Position numbers and translations under genes: made by a program. From positions 1 through 64,000 of the forward strand of contig CAIWCD010000016.1 in the NCBI GenBank assembly GCA_903911145.1: DNA of 64,000 nucleotides, read 5' to 3'. Below are positions 50,205 through 58,993 of this stretch, in pieces. The stretch is from an uncultured delta proteobacterium (lineage in GTDB: Bacteria; Myxococcota; Myxococcia; Myxococcales; 40CM-4-68-19). Within the stretch, counting starts at the first letter, position 1. Each line of letters starts with the position of its first letter. The notes below the pieces were generated by a model. It saw nothing but the letters and a program-made list of their open reading frames with translations, did no database searches and had not been told where the DNA came from.

Positions 50205-51254
50205 ATGGGCGCGTTGGTGTCTCGTTCCTCCCTCTCCTTCCTCGCCTTGGCGTTGGGCATGCTCGTCTGCGGCGCGGCCCCAGCGCAGTCGGCCGGCGGA
50301 TTCAGCGCAGGACCGGGCCTCGAGGCCGCACAGCAGCACGAGACGCTGGTCACGCAACCGGCGAGCGGCGAGGCAACACCTTCTGTCGATGCAGGCGTAC
50401 CGGCGGCGGAGGGCAAGACGGAAGCGGCAGCGAGCGAGAGCGACAAGGGCAGCGATTACGAAACCAACGTCACCACGTTCAAGCCATCGCCGAAGTACAC
50501 GCAGGTTCGCGAGTTCACCACCACGCGGCTCTGGGTCATCGACCCTGGACAGGTCACTGTCGAGCAGTGGTGGAATGGCGGCTTCGGCGCTCCGCGTGCG
50601 CAGCCCGGGCCGAACCAGGGAAGCCAGTTCTTCCAGTCGGAAATCGAGCTGGGTATCTATAAGCACCTGCAGCTCGACCTCTACGCGAACTATCAGTTTG
50701 GACAGATGTCAGACGGCACGTACCACATTGCTCCGGGCGGCCACACGGGCATTGCCGCAGAGCTGCGCATCGCGCTGGGAAGCTATTGGGGTCAGTATTG
50801 GGGTAACCCGACGCTCTATTTCGAGTTGACGAGCCAGTATTACAATTCTCCGCGCGCTGAGGTTCGACTTCTCCTCGGAGGAACCGTCTTCACCTCGAAG
50901 CTGCTCGCGGCGCTCAACCTCTGCTTTGAGCGGAATATCTTCCGCGATAGCTCGAGCGGTATCGATTACGAGATCAAGGCGGCATATGGCCTGAACTATG
51001 AGATCGTTCCGGATATCTTCCGCATCGGAGTCGAAGGAGTGATCGGATTCGATAGCCACGGAATCCTCGACCCGAATGCGCCCGGCGGCGTCGCGCTTGG
51101 CGGGCAGGAGATTTTTCCCGTCGCGGAGATCGGCCCGAGCATCGTCCTGATGGAGCCGCATCGGCGCATCAAGGTGCTGGCGGCGATGCTCTTTGGTCTC
51201 GCGCAGTATGATCAGCCGTGGCAGCCGACGGTGATCGTGAGCAGCGCATTCTAA
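50205..51254 (+). CDS. Outer-membrane beta-barrel-like protein
   Basis: A 349-residue exported protein: signal peptide (to about A-P-A-Q-S-A at 27-32), a 60-residue Ala/Glu/Ser-rich linker, then a domain of alternating strands with many aromatic residues (L-G-I-Y-K-H-L-Q-L-D-L-Y-A-N-Y-Q-F-G, L-Y-F-E-L-T-S-Q-Y-Y, Y-G-L-N-Y-E-I-V-P-D-I-F) and a C-terminal phenylalanine (V-I-V-S-S-A-F), the usual mark of an outer-membrane barrel. Function unknown. A TonB-like gene starts 31 bp downstream. Confidence 0.7.
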   Translation: MGALVSRSSLSFLALALGMLVCGAAPAQSAGGFSAGPGLEAAQQHETLVTQPASGEATPSVDAGVPAAEGKTEAAASESDKGSDYETNVTTFKPSPKYTQVREFTTTRLWVIDPGQVTVEQWWNGGFGAPRAQPGPNQGSQFFQSEIELGIYKHLQLDLYANYQFGQMSDGTYHIAPGGHTGIAAELRIALGSYWGQYWGNPTLYFELTSQYYNSPRAEVRLLLGGTVFTSKLLAALNLCFERNIFRDSSSGIDYEIKAAYGLNYEIVPDIFRIGVEGVIGFDSHGILDPNAPGGVALGGQEIFPVAEIGPSIVLMEPHRRIKVLAAMLFGLAQYDQPWQPTVIVSSAF

Positions 51255-51285
51255 TCGATGTCGTGAGGGGTGGAGGCGTTTCACG

Positions 51286-52011
51286 GTGAGAGCGTTTGGC
51301 TTCGCGGCAACGCTCTCGCTCGTCGCGCACGGCGGGCTCTACCTCGCGCTGCACAGCGCTCCCGCCGTATCTCGGGCACCACAGGAAGCGAACGTTGCCA
51401 TCGAGGTGGCGATCGTCACTCCTGCAGCAAAAGCTCCGCCGCCGGTGCAGGAGAAACCTCCGCCGCCCGCGCGCAAGCAGCTCAAGCGGCGACCCGTGAA
51501 GAAGCCGCCGGAGCCGGAGTCTGAGATCCCAATCGTAGCTGCTGAGAGAGAGAAGCCGCCCGTCGCGGACGCTCCCGCAGCGGTTGCGCGCGTTGGGATC
51601 ACGGAAGAGTCGACGGCGGCGACCGCAACCACCAGTGTTGCGGTCGGTTCGACGCTGCTGGGAAATCCGGGCGAAGGAACGGCAGCGCAGACCCTCATTG
51701 GCCGACCGCCGCGTCCGGAGAATTTCGTGCCTCCATCGCAAGTCGACGAGATGCCCGTTCTGCTCGAGGAGGTTCTCGCGCCATACCCGCGCGCGGCCCG
51801 CGAAGCGGGGATTGCGGGAAAGGTCGTGCTGTTGCTGACAATCGATATGTCTGGCGCGGTCGTCGAGGCTCGACGAATCTCCGGTCCGGGCCATGGACTC
51901 GACGAAGCGGCGATTGAGGCAGTGAAACGATTTCGCTTCAGTCCGGCCCGCAGCAAAGGCAATGCGGTCGCTACGACGATCCGATACGCCTATTCGTTTT
52001 CGATCCAATAG
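51286..52011 (+). CDS. TonB-family energy transducer
   Basis: A 241-residue protein with an N-terminal membrane anchor (residues 3-20, A-T-L-S-L-V-A-H-G-G-L-Y-L-A-L), a Pro/Lys/Glu-rich periplasm-spanning region (50-110), and a TonB C-terminal domain (P-Y-P-R-A-A-R-E-A-G-I-A-G-K-V-V-L ... A-V-K-R-F-R-F-S-P-A). The S-L-x-x-H motif in the anchor is what contacts ExbD in TonB. GTG start after GGAGGCG. No exbB/exbD in the window; the upstream outer-membrane protein lacks a visible TonB box, so the partner is open. Confidence 0.92.
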   Translation: MRAFGFAATLSLVAHGGLYLALHSAPAVSRAPQEANVAIEVAIVTPAAKAPPPVQEKPPPPARKQLKRRPVKKPPEPESEIPIVAAEREKPPVADAPAAVARVGITEESTAATATTSVAVGSTLLGNPGEGTAAQTLIGRPPRPENFVPPSQVDEMPVLLEEVLAPYPRAAREAGIAGKVVLLLTIDMSGAVVEARRISGPGHGLDEAAIEAVKRFRFSPARSKGNAVATTIRYAYSFSIQ

Positions 52012-52095
52012 CTCAGCGGGAGAGGAGCACCAGCGCGGCCGTGCCGGCGCCCGCTGAGCGAGTCTCCTCGAGATATGCAGTCTCGGTTGCGCGCC

Positions 52096-55000
52096 TCAAG
52101 GATCGGTCGATTGCCGCTCATATGATCCGATATCGCAATTGGCGTTGGTATCGCCCGGCCGCGCAGAGCCGCGCGCGTCGGTGGTGACTGCATTCCCGCT
52201 GAGGTCAATACAGGCCGCCGGGGGAATGGCGTTCACACCTGCGCCGCCCGCGGAGACGTTGATCGTCGGCACCGTCCCTCCATGGTTGGCATATGTCCCC
52301 AGGCCCGCAGAAGCGCCATAGATATCTCCCGTGCCTCCCGAGTATGCGATGCCGTTGACGCTCCCGATCAGATTGTATCCGCCGGAGGAGAAGCTGCCTC
52401 CTCCGGAATAGACACCCAGGTCTCCGCCGGTGTTGCCCGAGACGATGCTGTTCGACATCGAAATTGAGGCAAGCTGAGAATAGACCGCTCCGTAGTTCGC
52501 CGCATCCGTCGACGTCGTGACCGTCACGAACGAAAGCGATGCGAATGAGGCCGAAGGAGGGGTTGCCGAGTCGTAGGCGTAGAAGGCACCACCGCTTTGC
52601 GATGAGTTCCCCGCGAACGTGCTGTTCGTGACTGTCGCCGGCGACCGCGTGTAGACCGCGCCTCCCCAGATCTGTGACGAGTTGGCGGAGAACGAGCAAC
52701 CGCTGATCGTGAGCGAGGAACCAGTGCAACCGAGGTTGATCGCACCGCCTCCGTAGTTGGACGCATTGGAGGTGAAGGCATCGCCGACCAGCCTGGTTAC
52801 CCCGCACGCAGAGATCGCGCCTCCGGTCAGCCCTCCCGACAAGGCTGTGCTGTTTCCAGTGAAGGTGCTGTTGGTCACGGTCAGAGGGCCAGAAGCGGAA
52901 ATCGCACCGCCCGCCCCCCCTGCCGCGTAGTTGTTATTAAAGACGGAGCTATCGACGGTCAGCGTCGTTGCGGCCGGCCCCGCCACGATTGCCGCGCCTC
53001 CGCCCGCGGCATACCCGTGGTTAAAGGTGAAGCCGCTTAGGGTGGACGAGGCCTTGATATTGAACATCTGGACCGTCCCGCCGCCATCAATCGTGAAGTT
53101 CGACGCGCCCGGTCCCACGATGGTCATCTTGACGGGAACAATGATCGTCGAAACCAGCGCGAGCGTCTGCCCATTGAGGGCCGGGTCGAAGGTAATGGTG
53201 GTATTCGCCGGCACGACATTAACCAGGCTGCGCAACGTGCCTGCACCAGAGTCCGCCGAACTGGTCACGATCGCGCTCGGCATGACGTTAACCAGGAAGG
53301 TCATCGCAGTCTGGGCGTTCTGCGAATCCGTGACGGTCAGTGTGATGTTCGTCGAGGTGACCGCCGCGGTCGGCGCCGCAGTAAACGTGACGGTGCGCGC
53401 GGTGCCAGTGCCAGCCACCGTGATGTTGGAGAGCACGCCGGCTACGCTGGACGAGGCCGAGAGATTGAGCGTCGTGGCCGCATCCTCTGCGTCGCCGATC
53501 GTGACCGCACGAGTTGGCGACGTCGAGCCGCCATAGATGGTCTGCGCCGCAATCTGGTTAATCGTCGGCGCGGTATTGCTCGACGCATAGGTAATGCCGA
53601 TGGCTCCTGAGCCACCTGCCGAAATCGAAGCCGGCGATCCGCTCATCGTCGGCGTATAGGCCAATCCGTTGAAGATCGTCTTGGCGGCCGTCGCGCTATA
53701 GGAACCCGGCACTAGACCGGAGAGCGTCTCGCTTGCGCTAATCACGTTGGTATAACCATTCGGACCATTCATGGTCACCGTCGCGTTGCTCGGGTTACCC
53801 GTCAGTGTGACGGCCAGGCTCGCAGTTGAGACGAGCACTTCGACAGATGCGCTGCCCACGGCCGCACTGCCTGTCGACGGATCGGTCACCGTGCAACCCA
53901 GAACCAGCGGAGTCCCTGCGCTGCCCGCCGTATAGATGATCGCGTTGGTGCCCTGCCCGCTCGTGATCGTGCCGTTCGCGATCGTCCAGAGATAGGAATC
54001 ACCCGACTGCGCAACGACGCTCGCCGCGACGCTGGTCTGACCAGTGAAGACCGTTGCCGCCGTCGTGATGGTCGCCACCGGTGCAGCGACGACCGAGACG
54101 TTCGCGGAGCCGCTCTGGTGGCCGACGGGATTGCGCACGTCGCAGGAGAGAGCCAGCGTGCCGATCGCGCCCGCGGTGAACTGGATGGTCGGACTGCCCG
54201 CGCCCGAAGTGATGGTTCCACCAGTGATTGTCCACGTGTAGGTTGCGCCGCTCTGCAGATCGACCGAGGCGACGAGGCCGGTGCTGCCGGTGGTGACGGT
54301 CGCGGGCGCAGTGAGGACGGGACTGGTCGGCGGTGCAACGACCGGGATCAACAGCGACGACGTCGCGGAGGTGCCGGCCGCATTCGTCACCGTGCAGGCA
54401 ATCGATGCATTGCCCGCGCTGCCTGCCGTGAAGACGATCGCGCTCGTGCCCGCGCCAGACGTGATTGCTCCGTTCGTGACCGACCAGAGATACGTGACGC
54501 CACTGGCGCTCGGCACCGAGGCCGCAAGTCCTGTCTGGCCAACCGCGCCGACATTTGGTGCCGTCAGCGTTGCATCCGGCGCAGCGACGACCGCGACGTC
54601 GAGCGTGCCTCTCGTGGTCGTCGAGCCCACTGTGACGCTGCACGTGAGCGTCAGCGTCCCGACCGCGCCTGCAGTGAACGTCAAGGAAGGCGAACCCGTG
54701 CCACCTGCGGTGATCGTCCCGCCGACGATGGTCCACACGTAGCTCGCGCCCGCCTGCGTGGCGACCGATGCCGTCCAGCCTGCGGTGTTTGTCGTCACGT
54801 TTCTCGGCGCGACGATCGACGCGATCGGTGTCGCGGTGACGATGATGCTCGCGCCGCCGCTCACTGCCGTTCCTGCCGCGTTCGTCACTGTGCAGTCGAG
54901 CACCAGCAGCCCGATGGAGCCTGCCGTGAACGTGATCGCGTTCGTGCCGTCGCCGCCCGTGATCGTCCCGTTCGTGATCGTCCAAGCGTAGCTTGAGCCG

Positions 55001-56307
55001 TCCTGCGCAGGGACCGATGCGGTGAGTCCCGTCGCGCCAACCGTCGCGATCCCGGGCGCAGTGAGAGCGGCCACGGGCGCGGCGATCACCGCGATGGACG
55101 CAGAGCCGGTGGCGTTGCCGACCGGGTTGGTGATCTCGCAGGAGATCGTGAGTGTGCCGACTGCTCCCGCGGAGAAGGTCACGGTCGCATCGTGCGTCGA
55201 CGAGGTGATCGTGCCGCCGCTGATCGTCCACGCGCAGCCCTCGCCTGCATGCAGCGCGACCGAGGCAGAAAGTCCGCTGCTTCCGGTCGTCACCGTCGAG
55301 GGCGCGGAGACGATTGGTGTGCCGGGAGTTGCGATGATGATGAACGATGCAGTCGAGGTCGCGCTGGTTCCCGCGGCATTCGTCACGGTGCATGTAATCA
55401 ATGCGCTCCCCGCGCTCCCCGCAGTGAAGACGATCGCGCTCGTGCCCGCGCCGGACGTGATCGATCCGTTCGCGATCGACCAGACATACGTGGCGCCATC
55501 TGCGCTCGGTACAGACGCGGTCAGGCCGGTCTGACCGACCGCCGCGAACTCAGGCACGGACAACGTAGCGACGGGAGCCGCCACCACCGCGATGTCGGCC
55601 GAGCCGCTGATCGAATCCGTGCCGAGAGACACCTGGCAATAGAGAGTCAACGTGCCGACCGCGCCTGCTGTGAACGTGACTGCATTCGCGTCCGCACTCG
55701 AAGTGATCGTTCCACCGCTGATGGTCCACGCGTAGGTCGCTGCGGCCTGCGCGGGAACAGAGGCAGTCAGCCCCGCCGCGCCCGTCGTCGCCGCCGTCGG
55801 CGCAGAGATCGACACCACCGGATCTGCCGTGACGATCACCCCGACACTCCCGGTCGCTGAGACACCCGCGGAGTTGCGCACCGTGCACACCAGCTGCATC
55901 GCTCCAACGGCGCCGGCGGTGAACGTGATCTGATTTGTTCCCGCGCCATCCGTAATCGTCCCGCCGCTGATCGTCCACGCATAGGTCGTGTCGAGCTGGC
56001 TGGGCACCGCCGCAACGAGGCCGGTTGCACCATTGGTCACGATGCTTGGCGCCGTCAGTGTCGCGATGGGCGCCGCGACAACGCCCCCATCACCACCAGT
56101 TCCTCCATCCGTGCCCGCATCCGACCCGGCATCCTGCAGCCCACCGTCGCTGCCTGCATCCGAGCCCGCGTCCTCAGGCCCGAGCGGGCGCGCCCCGTGG
56201 CAGGCCACCTGCGCAATGGAGAGCATCACCACCGCAAGCAATCTGGTCGTCGATTGAGTCGCCCCAACCCGGCGGGCTGCATTTGCGGCACGAGGAAGAA
56301 TGCGCAT
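52096..56307 (-). CDS. Giant surface lipoprotein: nine Ig-like repeats and a choice-of-anchor Q-type domain
   Basis: A 1403-residue exported protein. Leader ending I-A-Q-V-A-C-H (lipobox), an Asp/Gly-rich linker (G-S-D-A-G-S-D-G-G), then nine tandem ~88-residue Ig/PKD-like repeats (about 60-850), each with Y-A/V-W-T/S-I-x-x-G-x-I-T near the middle and a following F-T-A-G-A/S. One more beta domain follows (~850-960), then a cadherin-like segment and a right-handed beta-helix (~1080-1390) starting at I-V-T-S-S-A-D-S-G-A-G-T-L-R-S-L and ending in the choice-of-anchor Q-type C-I-D-L-S-G-N ... C-D-I-G-S-Y-E. AAAGGAG precedes the ATG. Adhesion or surface-layer role is inferred. Confidence 0.88.
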   Translation of the reverse strand: MRILPRAANAARRVGATQSTTRLLAVVMLSIAQVACHGARPLGPEDAGSDAGSDGGLQDAGSDAGTDGGTGGDGGVVAAPIATLTAPSIVTNGATGLVAAVPSQLDTTYAWTISGGTITDGAGTNQITFTAGAVGAMQLVCTVRNSAGVSATGSVGVIVTADPVVSISAPTAATTGAAGLTASVPAQAAATYAWTISGGTITSSADANAVTFTAGAVGTLTLYCQVSLGTDSISGSADIAVVAAPVATLSVPEFAAVGQTGLTASVPSADGATYVWSIANGSITSGAGTSAIVFTAGSAGSALITCTVTNAAGTSATSTASFIIIATPGTPIVSAPSTVTTGSSGLSASVALHAGEGCAWTISGGTITSSTHDATVTFSAGAVGTLTISCEITNPVGNATGSASIAVIAAPVAALTAPGIATVGATGLTASVPAQDGSSYAWTITNGTITGGDGTNAITFTAGSIGLLVLDCTVTNAAGTAVSGGASIIVTATPIASIVAPRNVTTNTAGWTASVATQAGASYVWTIVGGTITAGGTGSPSLTFTAGAVGTLTLTCSVTVGSTTTRGTLDVAVVAAPDATLTAPNVGAVGQTGLAASVPSASGVTYLWSVTNGAITSGAGTSAIVFTAGSAGNASIACTVTNAAGTSATSSLLIPVVAPPTSPVLTAPATVTTGSTGLVASVDLQSGATYTWTITGGTITSGAGSPTIQFTAGAIGTLALSCDVRNPVGHQSGSANVSVVAAPVATITTAATVFTGQTSVAASVVAQSGDSYLWTIANGTITSGQGTNAIIYTAGSAGTPLVLGCTVTDPSTGSAAVGSASVEVLVSTASLAVTLTGNPSNATVTMNGPNGYTNVISASETLSGLVPGSYSATAAKTIFNGLAYTPTMSGSPASISAGGSGAIGITYASSNTAPTINQIAAQTIYGGSTSPTRAVTIGDAEDAATTLNLSASSSVAGVLSNITVAGTGTARTVTFTAAPTAAVTSTNITLTVTDSQNAQTAMTFLVNVMPSAIVTSSADSGAGTLRSLVNVVPANTTITFDPALNGQTLALVSTIIVPVKMTIVGPGASNFTIDGGGTVQMFNIKASSTLSGFTFNHGYAAGGGAAIVAGPAATTLTVDSSVFNNNYAAGGAGGAISASGPLTVTNSTFTGNSTALSGGLTGGAISACGVTRLVGDAFTSNASNYGGGAINLGCTGSSLTISGCSFSANSSQIWGGAVYTRSPATVTNSTFAGNSSQSGGAFYAYDSATPPSASFASLSFVTVTTSTDAANYGAVYSQLASISMSNSIVSGNTGGDLGVYSGGGSFSSGGYNLIGSVNGIAYSGGTGDIYGASAGLGTYANHGGTVPTINVSAGGAGVNAIPPAACIDLSGNAVTTDARGSARPGDTNANCDIGSYERQSTDP

Positions 56308-56546
56308 TGGGTCTCCTTTGATGAACGGATACGCGACTGGCGGCCTGCTCTCTGCCGCAGACGGAATCGCGAGGCACGGCTCTGTGCGTCACTCCGGACG
56401 CATCCGTGTAAGCGAATATGAATTGGATCGGGCCTCGCCAACTTCATTCGTGCGGTGCGCGGCGAATCCAACGATCGAAACGAGCTCAACGTCATTCCGC
56501 GCTGCGAGCAGCGGATGGCGTCGACTCAGAAATTCAGAGGGTGAAT

Positions 56547-56622
56547 TGGAGCGGGAAACCGGGTTCGAACCGGCGACCCTCAGCTTGGGAAGCTGATGCT
56601 CTACCAACTGAGCTATTCCCGC
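56547..56622 (-). tRNA. tRNA-Gly(CCC), CCA encoded
   Basis: A complete 76-nt cloverleaf on the minus strand: acceptor GCGGGAA/TTCCCGC, D-loop AGTTGGTA, anticodon loop TTCCCAA (anticodon CCC, glycine), T-loop TTCGAAC, discriminator T and encoded CCA at 56549-56547. It is very similar to the tRNA-Gly at 3.6 kb except in the anticodon arm. No integrase lies next to it. Short frames on the plus strand that end in it are antisense artefacts. Confidence 0.97.
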
Positions 56623-56714
56623 TCAATACGCGCCAACTCATAGTCGTGCGGCGGCGCTGGCGTCAAGGCACAACGCACGCAGCTAGCAACGTCGGCGAAT
56701 GGCCCCCGCGCGCG

Positions 56715-58442
56715 CTACTCGGCTGAGAGCAGATAGGTCTGCGTCGCGCTGCCCTCGCGACGCGGGCTGGCGACCTCGATGGCGTAGTCGCCCGGCTTGA
56801 ACGGCACGGAGAGGATCATCTCCGGTCCTTCTGCGTGCACGGCGTCGGAGGTGCCGATCACTTCAGAGATCGTGCGCCCGTCCTTGCCTGGCTTGAGCTG
56901 GCGCAGCGTGAGCATCGTGTCGACGCCGCGCACCGCGGAGAGCCGGAAGCTCAAGCTGCGGGGCGCGTCGAGATGGAAGCGGAAGAGATCGACATCGCGG
57001 CGCGGCCAGAGGGCTCCGGTGATTCGCGCGGGAAGCGAGATGGGCTGCGCGCGATCGAGGTCATCGTTGGGCTCGCGCTCGATCGTCCCATCGTCGGCGG
57101 CGAGCGAGACGTTGACCACATACGACGCGCTGCGATCCTCGCAGTCGCGAACCTTCGCGCCTCCGACATCGTGCTGCGCGCACCCGACGAGAACGAGCGC
57201 GTCGCCATCGATGCCCACCGAGGGAAGCAGCTCGCCCTCCCCCGCGCCGCCTTCGTTCGCGCGCGCGAGCAGCTGCGGCTTCTCTCCCGGATTGGCAGAC
57301 GGCGCGTAGACGGCCAGCTCGAGATCGGCATGCGCCAACCCGCTGACCTCGGCGCGCAGCACGGACTTTCCTTCATTGCGCACGCGATACCAATCGGCAT
57401 CTCCGCTCGGCGAGAGGAAACCGGTGCGCGTCGAGGCGAGCCAGTTCGCGTGCTGCGCATCATCGTTCGGCTCCGCCTCGAGATCGCGCGCGCCCGCTTC
57501 CAGTGCGGTCGAGAGCGTATATGCAACCTCCGCGTTCGCGCCTCGCCGCGCCTTCTTCTCATTCGTCAGCGGCGCTGAACGGACGACCAGATAGAAGCCG
57601 GGAGGCTCGCTTGGCGGCGCAACGATGACCGCTGCAGCAGGCTCCACGACGCTCGGAGCAACATGGGCCGTGGAGTCGGAAGGAGCAGGAGGAGGCGGCG
57701 TCGTCGCGGCATCCGGCGGCTCCACAGCAGGTTCGGCAATCGTGTCCGGCGGCGCGGTCGCCGCTCCCGCGTCGCTCGCCGACGCGCCTGCATCCAGATC
57801 GACGGCCGCGGGAGAATTGCTTGGTGTACCAATATTTGGTGTGCCAATTGTTTGAGTGCCAACCATCTCGACGGCCGCGTCGGCGCCCGTTTCCGACGCG
57901 GCTTCGGCGTCGGCCCCGGCGTCTGAACTGTCCGAGCCGATCGCGCTCCCGCCCGCGTCTGGCGCGGCCGCGCGCAATTGAGGAGGAAGCGGCGCAGCGA
58001 GCTCTCCTGCGAGTGAGATGTCACGCAGCGAGATCCCCTCGCCCTCGCCCGGTGCGCGGAACGTCGCCAGGAGCGTGCCATCCGCGAGCGCGCGCAGCTC
58101 GAGTTGGGGCCGCACGCCCGGGACGCCGGAGAGATCGATGCGAAGGAACTGGCCCGGCTGCGCGACCGCGCTCAGCTTGAACCAGTCTTCATCTTCGGAA
58201 GTCGCCAGAGTCCCCTTGATGCTCCGTCCAGCAACGAGAGGGGTTGCGTCGGCCGCGCGATTGTTCGGCTCGATTTCGAGACCGATCTCCGCAGCCGCAA
58301 CCGGCGCCGCTTTGCTTGCCGACGACGCACCAGCAGTCGCCGAAGCCGCTCCTGGTGCACCCTCGCGCGATCTCTTGCACGACGCAGCGACGAGACAGCT
58401 CACGCCGATCACGAGCGGCGCGGCCCACCGTGCGGTGCGCAT
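56715..58442 (-). CDS. Lipoprotein with three PPC-like (pre-peptidase C-terminal) domains
   Basis: A 575-residue probable lipoprotein (leader ending V-A-A-S-C-K). Three beta-sandwich domains of the bacterial pre-peptidase C-terminal type, each opened by an E-P-N-N/D motif (about residues 58, 325, 448) and carrying D-x-D-W/L-F/Y (E-D-W-F-K-L, A-D-W-Y-R-V, V-D-L-F-R-F). Between the first and second is a long Asp/Ala/Pro-rich linker (~150-290) that contains the V-G-T-Q-T-I-G-T-P-N-I-G-T-P peptide, encoded by a three-unit dyad array. No catalytic domain is attached. Probably a structural or binding role in the envelope. Confidence 0.8.
   Translation of the reverse strand: MRTARWAAPLVIGVSCLVAASCKRSREGAPGAASATAGASSASKAAPVAAAEIGLEIEPNNRAADATPLVAGRSIKGTLATSEDEDWFKLSAVAQPGQFLRIDLSGVPGVRPQLELRALADGTLLATFRAPGEGEGISLRDISLAGELAAPLPPQLRAAAPDAGGSAIGSDSSDAGADAEAASETGADAAVEMVGTQTIGTPNIGTPSNSPAAVDLDAGASASDAGAATAPPDTIAEPAVEPPDAATTPPPPAPSDSTAHVAPSVVEPAAAVIVAPPSEPPGFYLVVRSAPLTNEKKARRGANAEVAYTLSTALEAGARDLEAEPNDDAQHANWLASTRTGFLSPSGDADWYRVRNEGKSVLRAEVSGLAHADLELAVYAPSANPGEKPQLLARANEGGAGEGELLPSVGIDGDALVLVGCAQHDVGGAKVRDCEDRSASYVVNVSLAADDGTIEREPNDDLDRAQPISLPARITGALWPRRDVDLFRFHLDAPRSLSFRLSAVRGVDTMLTLRQLKPGKDGRTISEVIGTSDAVHAEGPEMILSVPFKPGDYAIEVASPRREGSATQTYLLSAE
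57812..57869. repeat. Dyad array, three units, flanked by 12-bp direct repeats
   Basis: Three TTKG-N4-CCAA dyads exactly 15 bp apart (57821, 57836, 57851; centres TGTA, TGTG, AGTG) with outer GAGAA and CATCTC arms. TCGACGGCCGCG occurs on both sides (57799-57810 and 57868-57879). The flanks could be a target-site duplication; they also encode A-A-V-D/E, so a repeat in the protein linker is the alternative. In frame with the lipoprotein gene (minus). Confidence 0.85.
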
Positions 58443-58454
58443 GCTGCGGCCTGC

Positions 58455-58859
58455 CTAGCGCGCTGCGGGCTTGCTGTGCGCGCGCGCTGAGAACTCCCGA
58501 TAGAAGTCGACGATGCCGCTCTTGAGCTCGGCTGCCGTCTCGCCTTCCTTGGGAAAGTCCGCCCCCTCGAGCCAGATGCCGCCGCAGCTCTCGCAGGTCT
58601 CGTAGATCATCGGGTCGCGCTTGTGGCTGCTCTCGACCGCGAGGAGATTCACCGCGCACGAAGGGCAATCACCGACGTCCTCTTCCGGATTGGCGCGACC
58701 GCCCATCGCATCGAGCGTCGGCAGGCCTGCGTGAAGAAGAATGCGGTTCAGATCTGCAACGTCGAGGAAGAGACCGCCGCACTCGCCGCATCGGGTGAGG
58801 AGCTTGTCCTCACCTTCGGAGAGTTCGACCATCTCGACGTTGTCGCGCGGGCAATCCAT
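58455..58859 (-). CDS. Double zinc-ribbon protein (TFIIB-type zf)
   Basis: A 134-residue protein with two zinc-ribbon modules: C-P-R-D ... C-G-E-C-G-G-L-F-L (residues 3-30) and C-P-S-C ... C-E-S-C-G-G-I-W-L (~64-97). The layout is that of 'zf-TFIIB' (DUF-type) small bacterial proteins, often fused or next to membrane proteins; function unknown. The next gene upstream (murA) ends 135 bp away. Located after the PPC-domain lipoprotein gene start on the same strand, 12 bp apart (stop 58455, next start 58442), so it may be co-transcribed with that gene. Confidence 0.82.
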   Translation of the reverse strand: MDCPRDNVEMVELSEGEDKLLTRCGECGGLFLDVADLNRILLHAGLPTLDAMGGRANPEEDVGDCPSCAVNLLAVESSHKRDPMIYETCESCGGIWLEGADFPKEGETAAELKSGIVDFYREFSARAHSKPAAR

Positions 58860-58993
58860 GGGGGTGTCAGGCTCCTCACAGCTCGGTGAAGTCCAAGCTT
58901 GGACGCGAACCTAGCGCACCGTCGCAGCCGCAAGCAATCGGCGCGGTATGATCGCAACGTCGTAGGTCGATTCGTCGCATCGATTTTGACTGC

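Noticed and set aside
53730-53760. TTGGTATAACCA in the giant surface protein gene as a dyad element
   Set aside because: The spacing between half-sites differs, there is no ATC/GAT outer arm, and it fits the coding sequence of the local beta domain.
56300-56596. Plus-strand frame ending in a G-F-E-P-A-T-L-S-L-G-S-type peptide
   Set aside because: This is the antisense of tRNA-Gly(CCC), a well-known source of false protein predictions.
57812-57869. Reading the I-G-T-P-N repeat as a protein-level tandem repeat
   Set aside because: The same DNA unit occurs in gaps and in a different frame elsewhere, so the peptide is a by-product.
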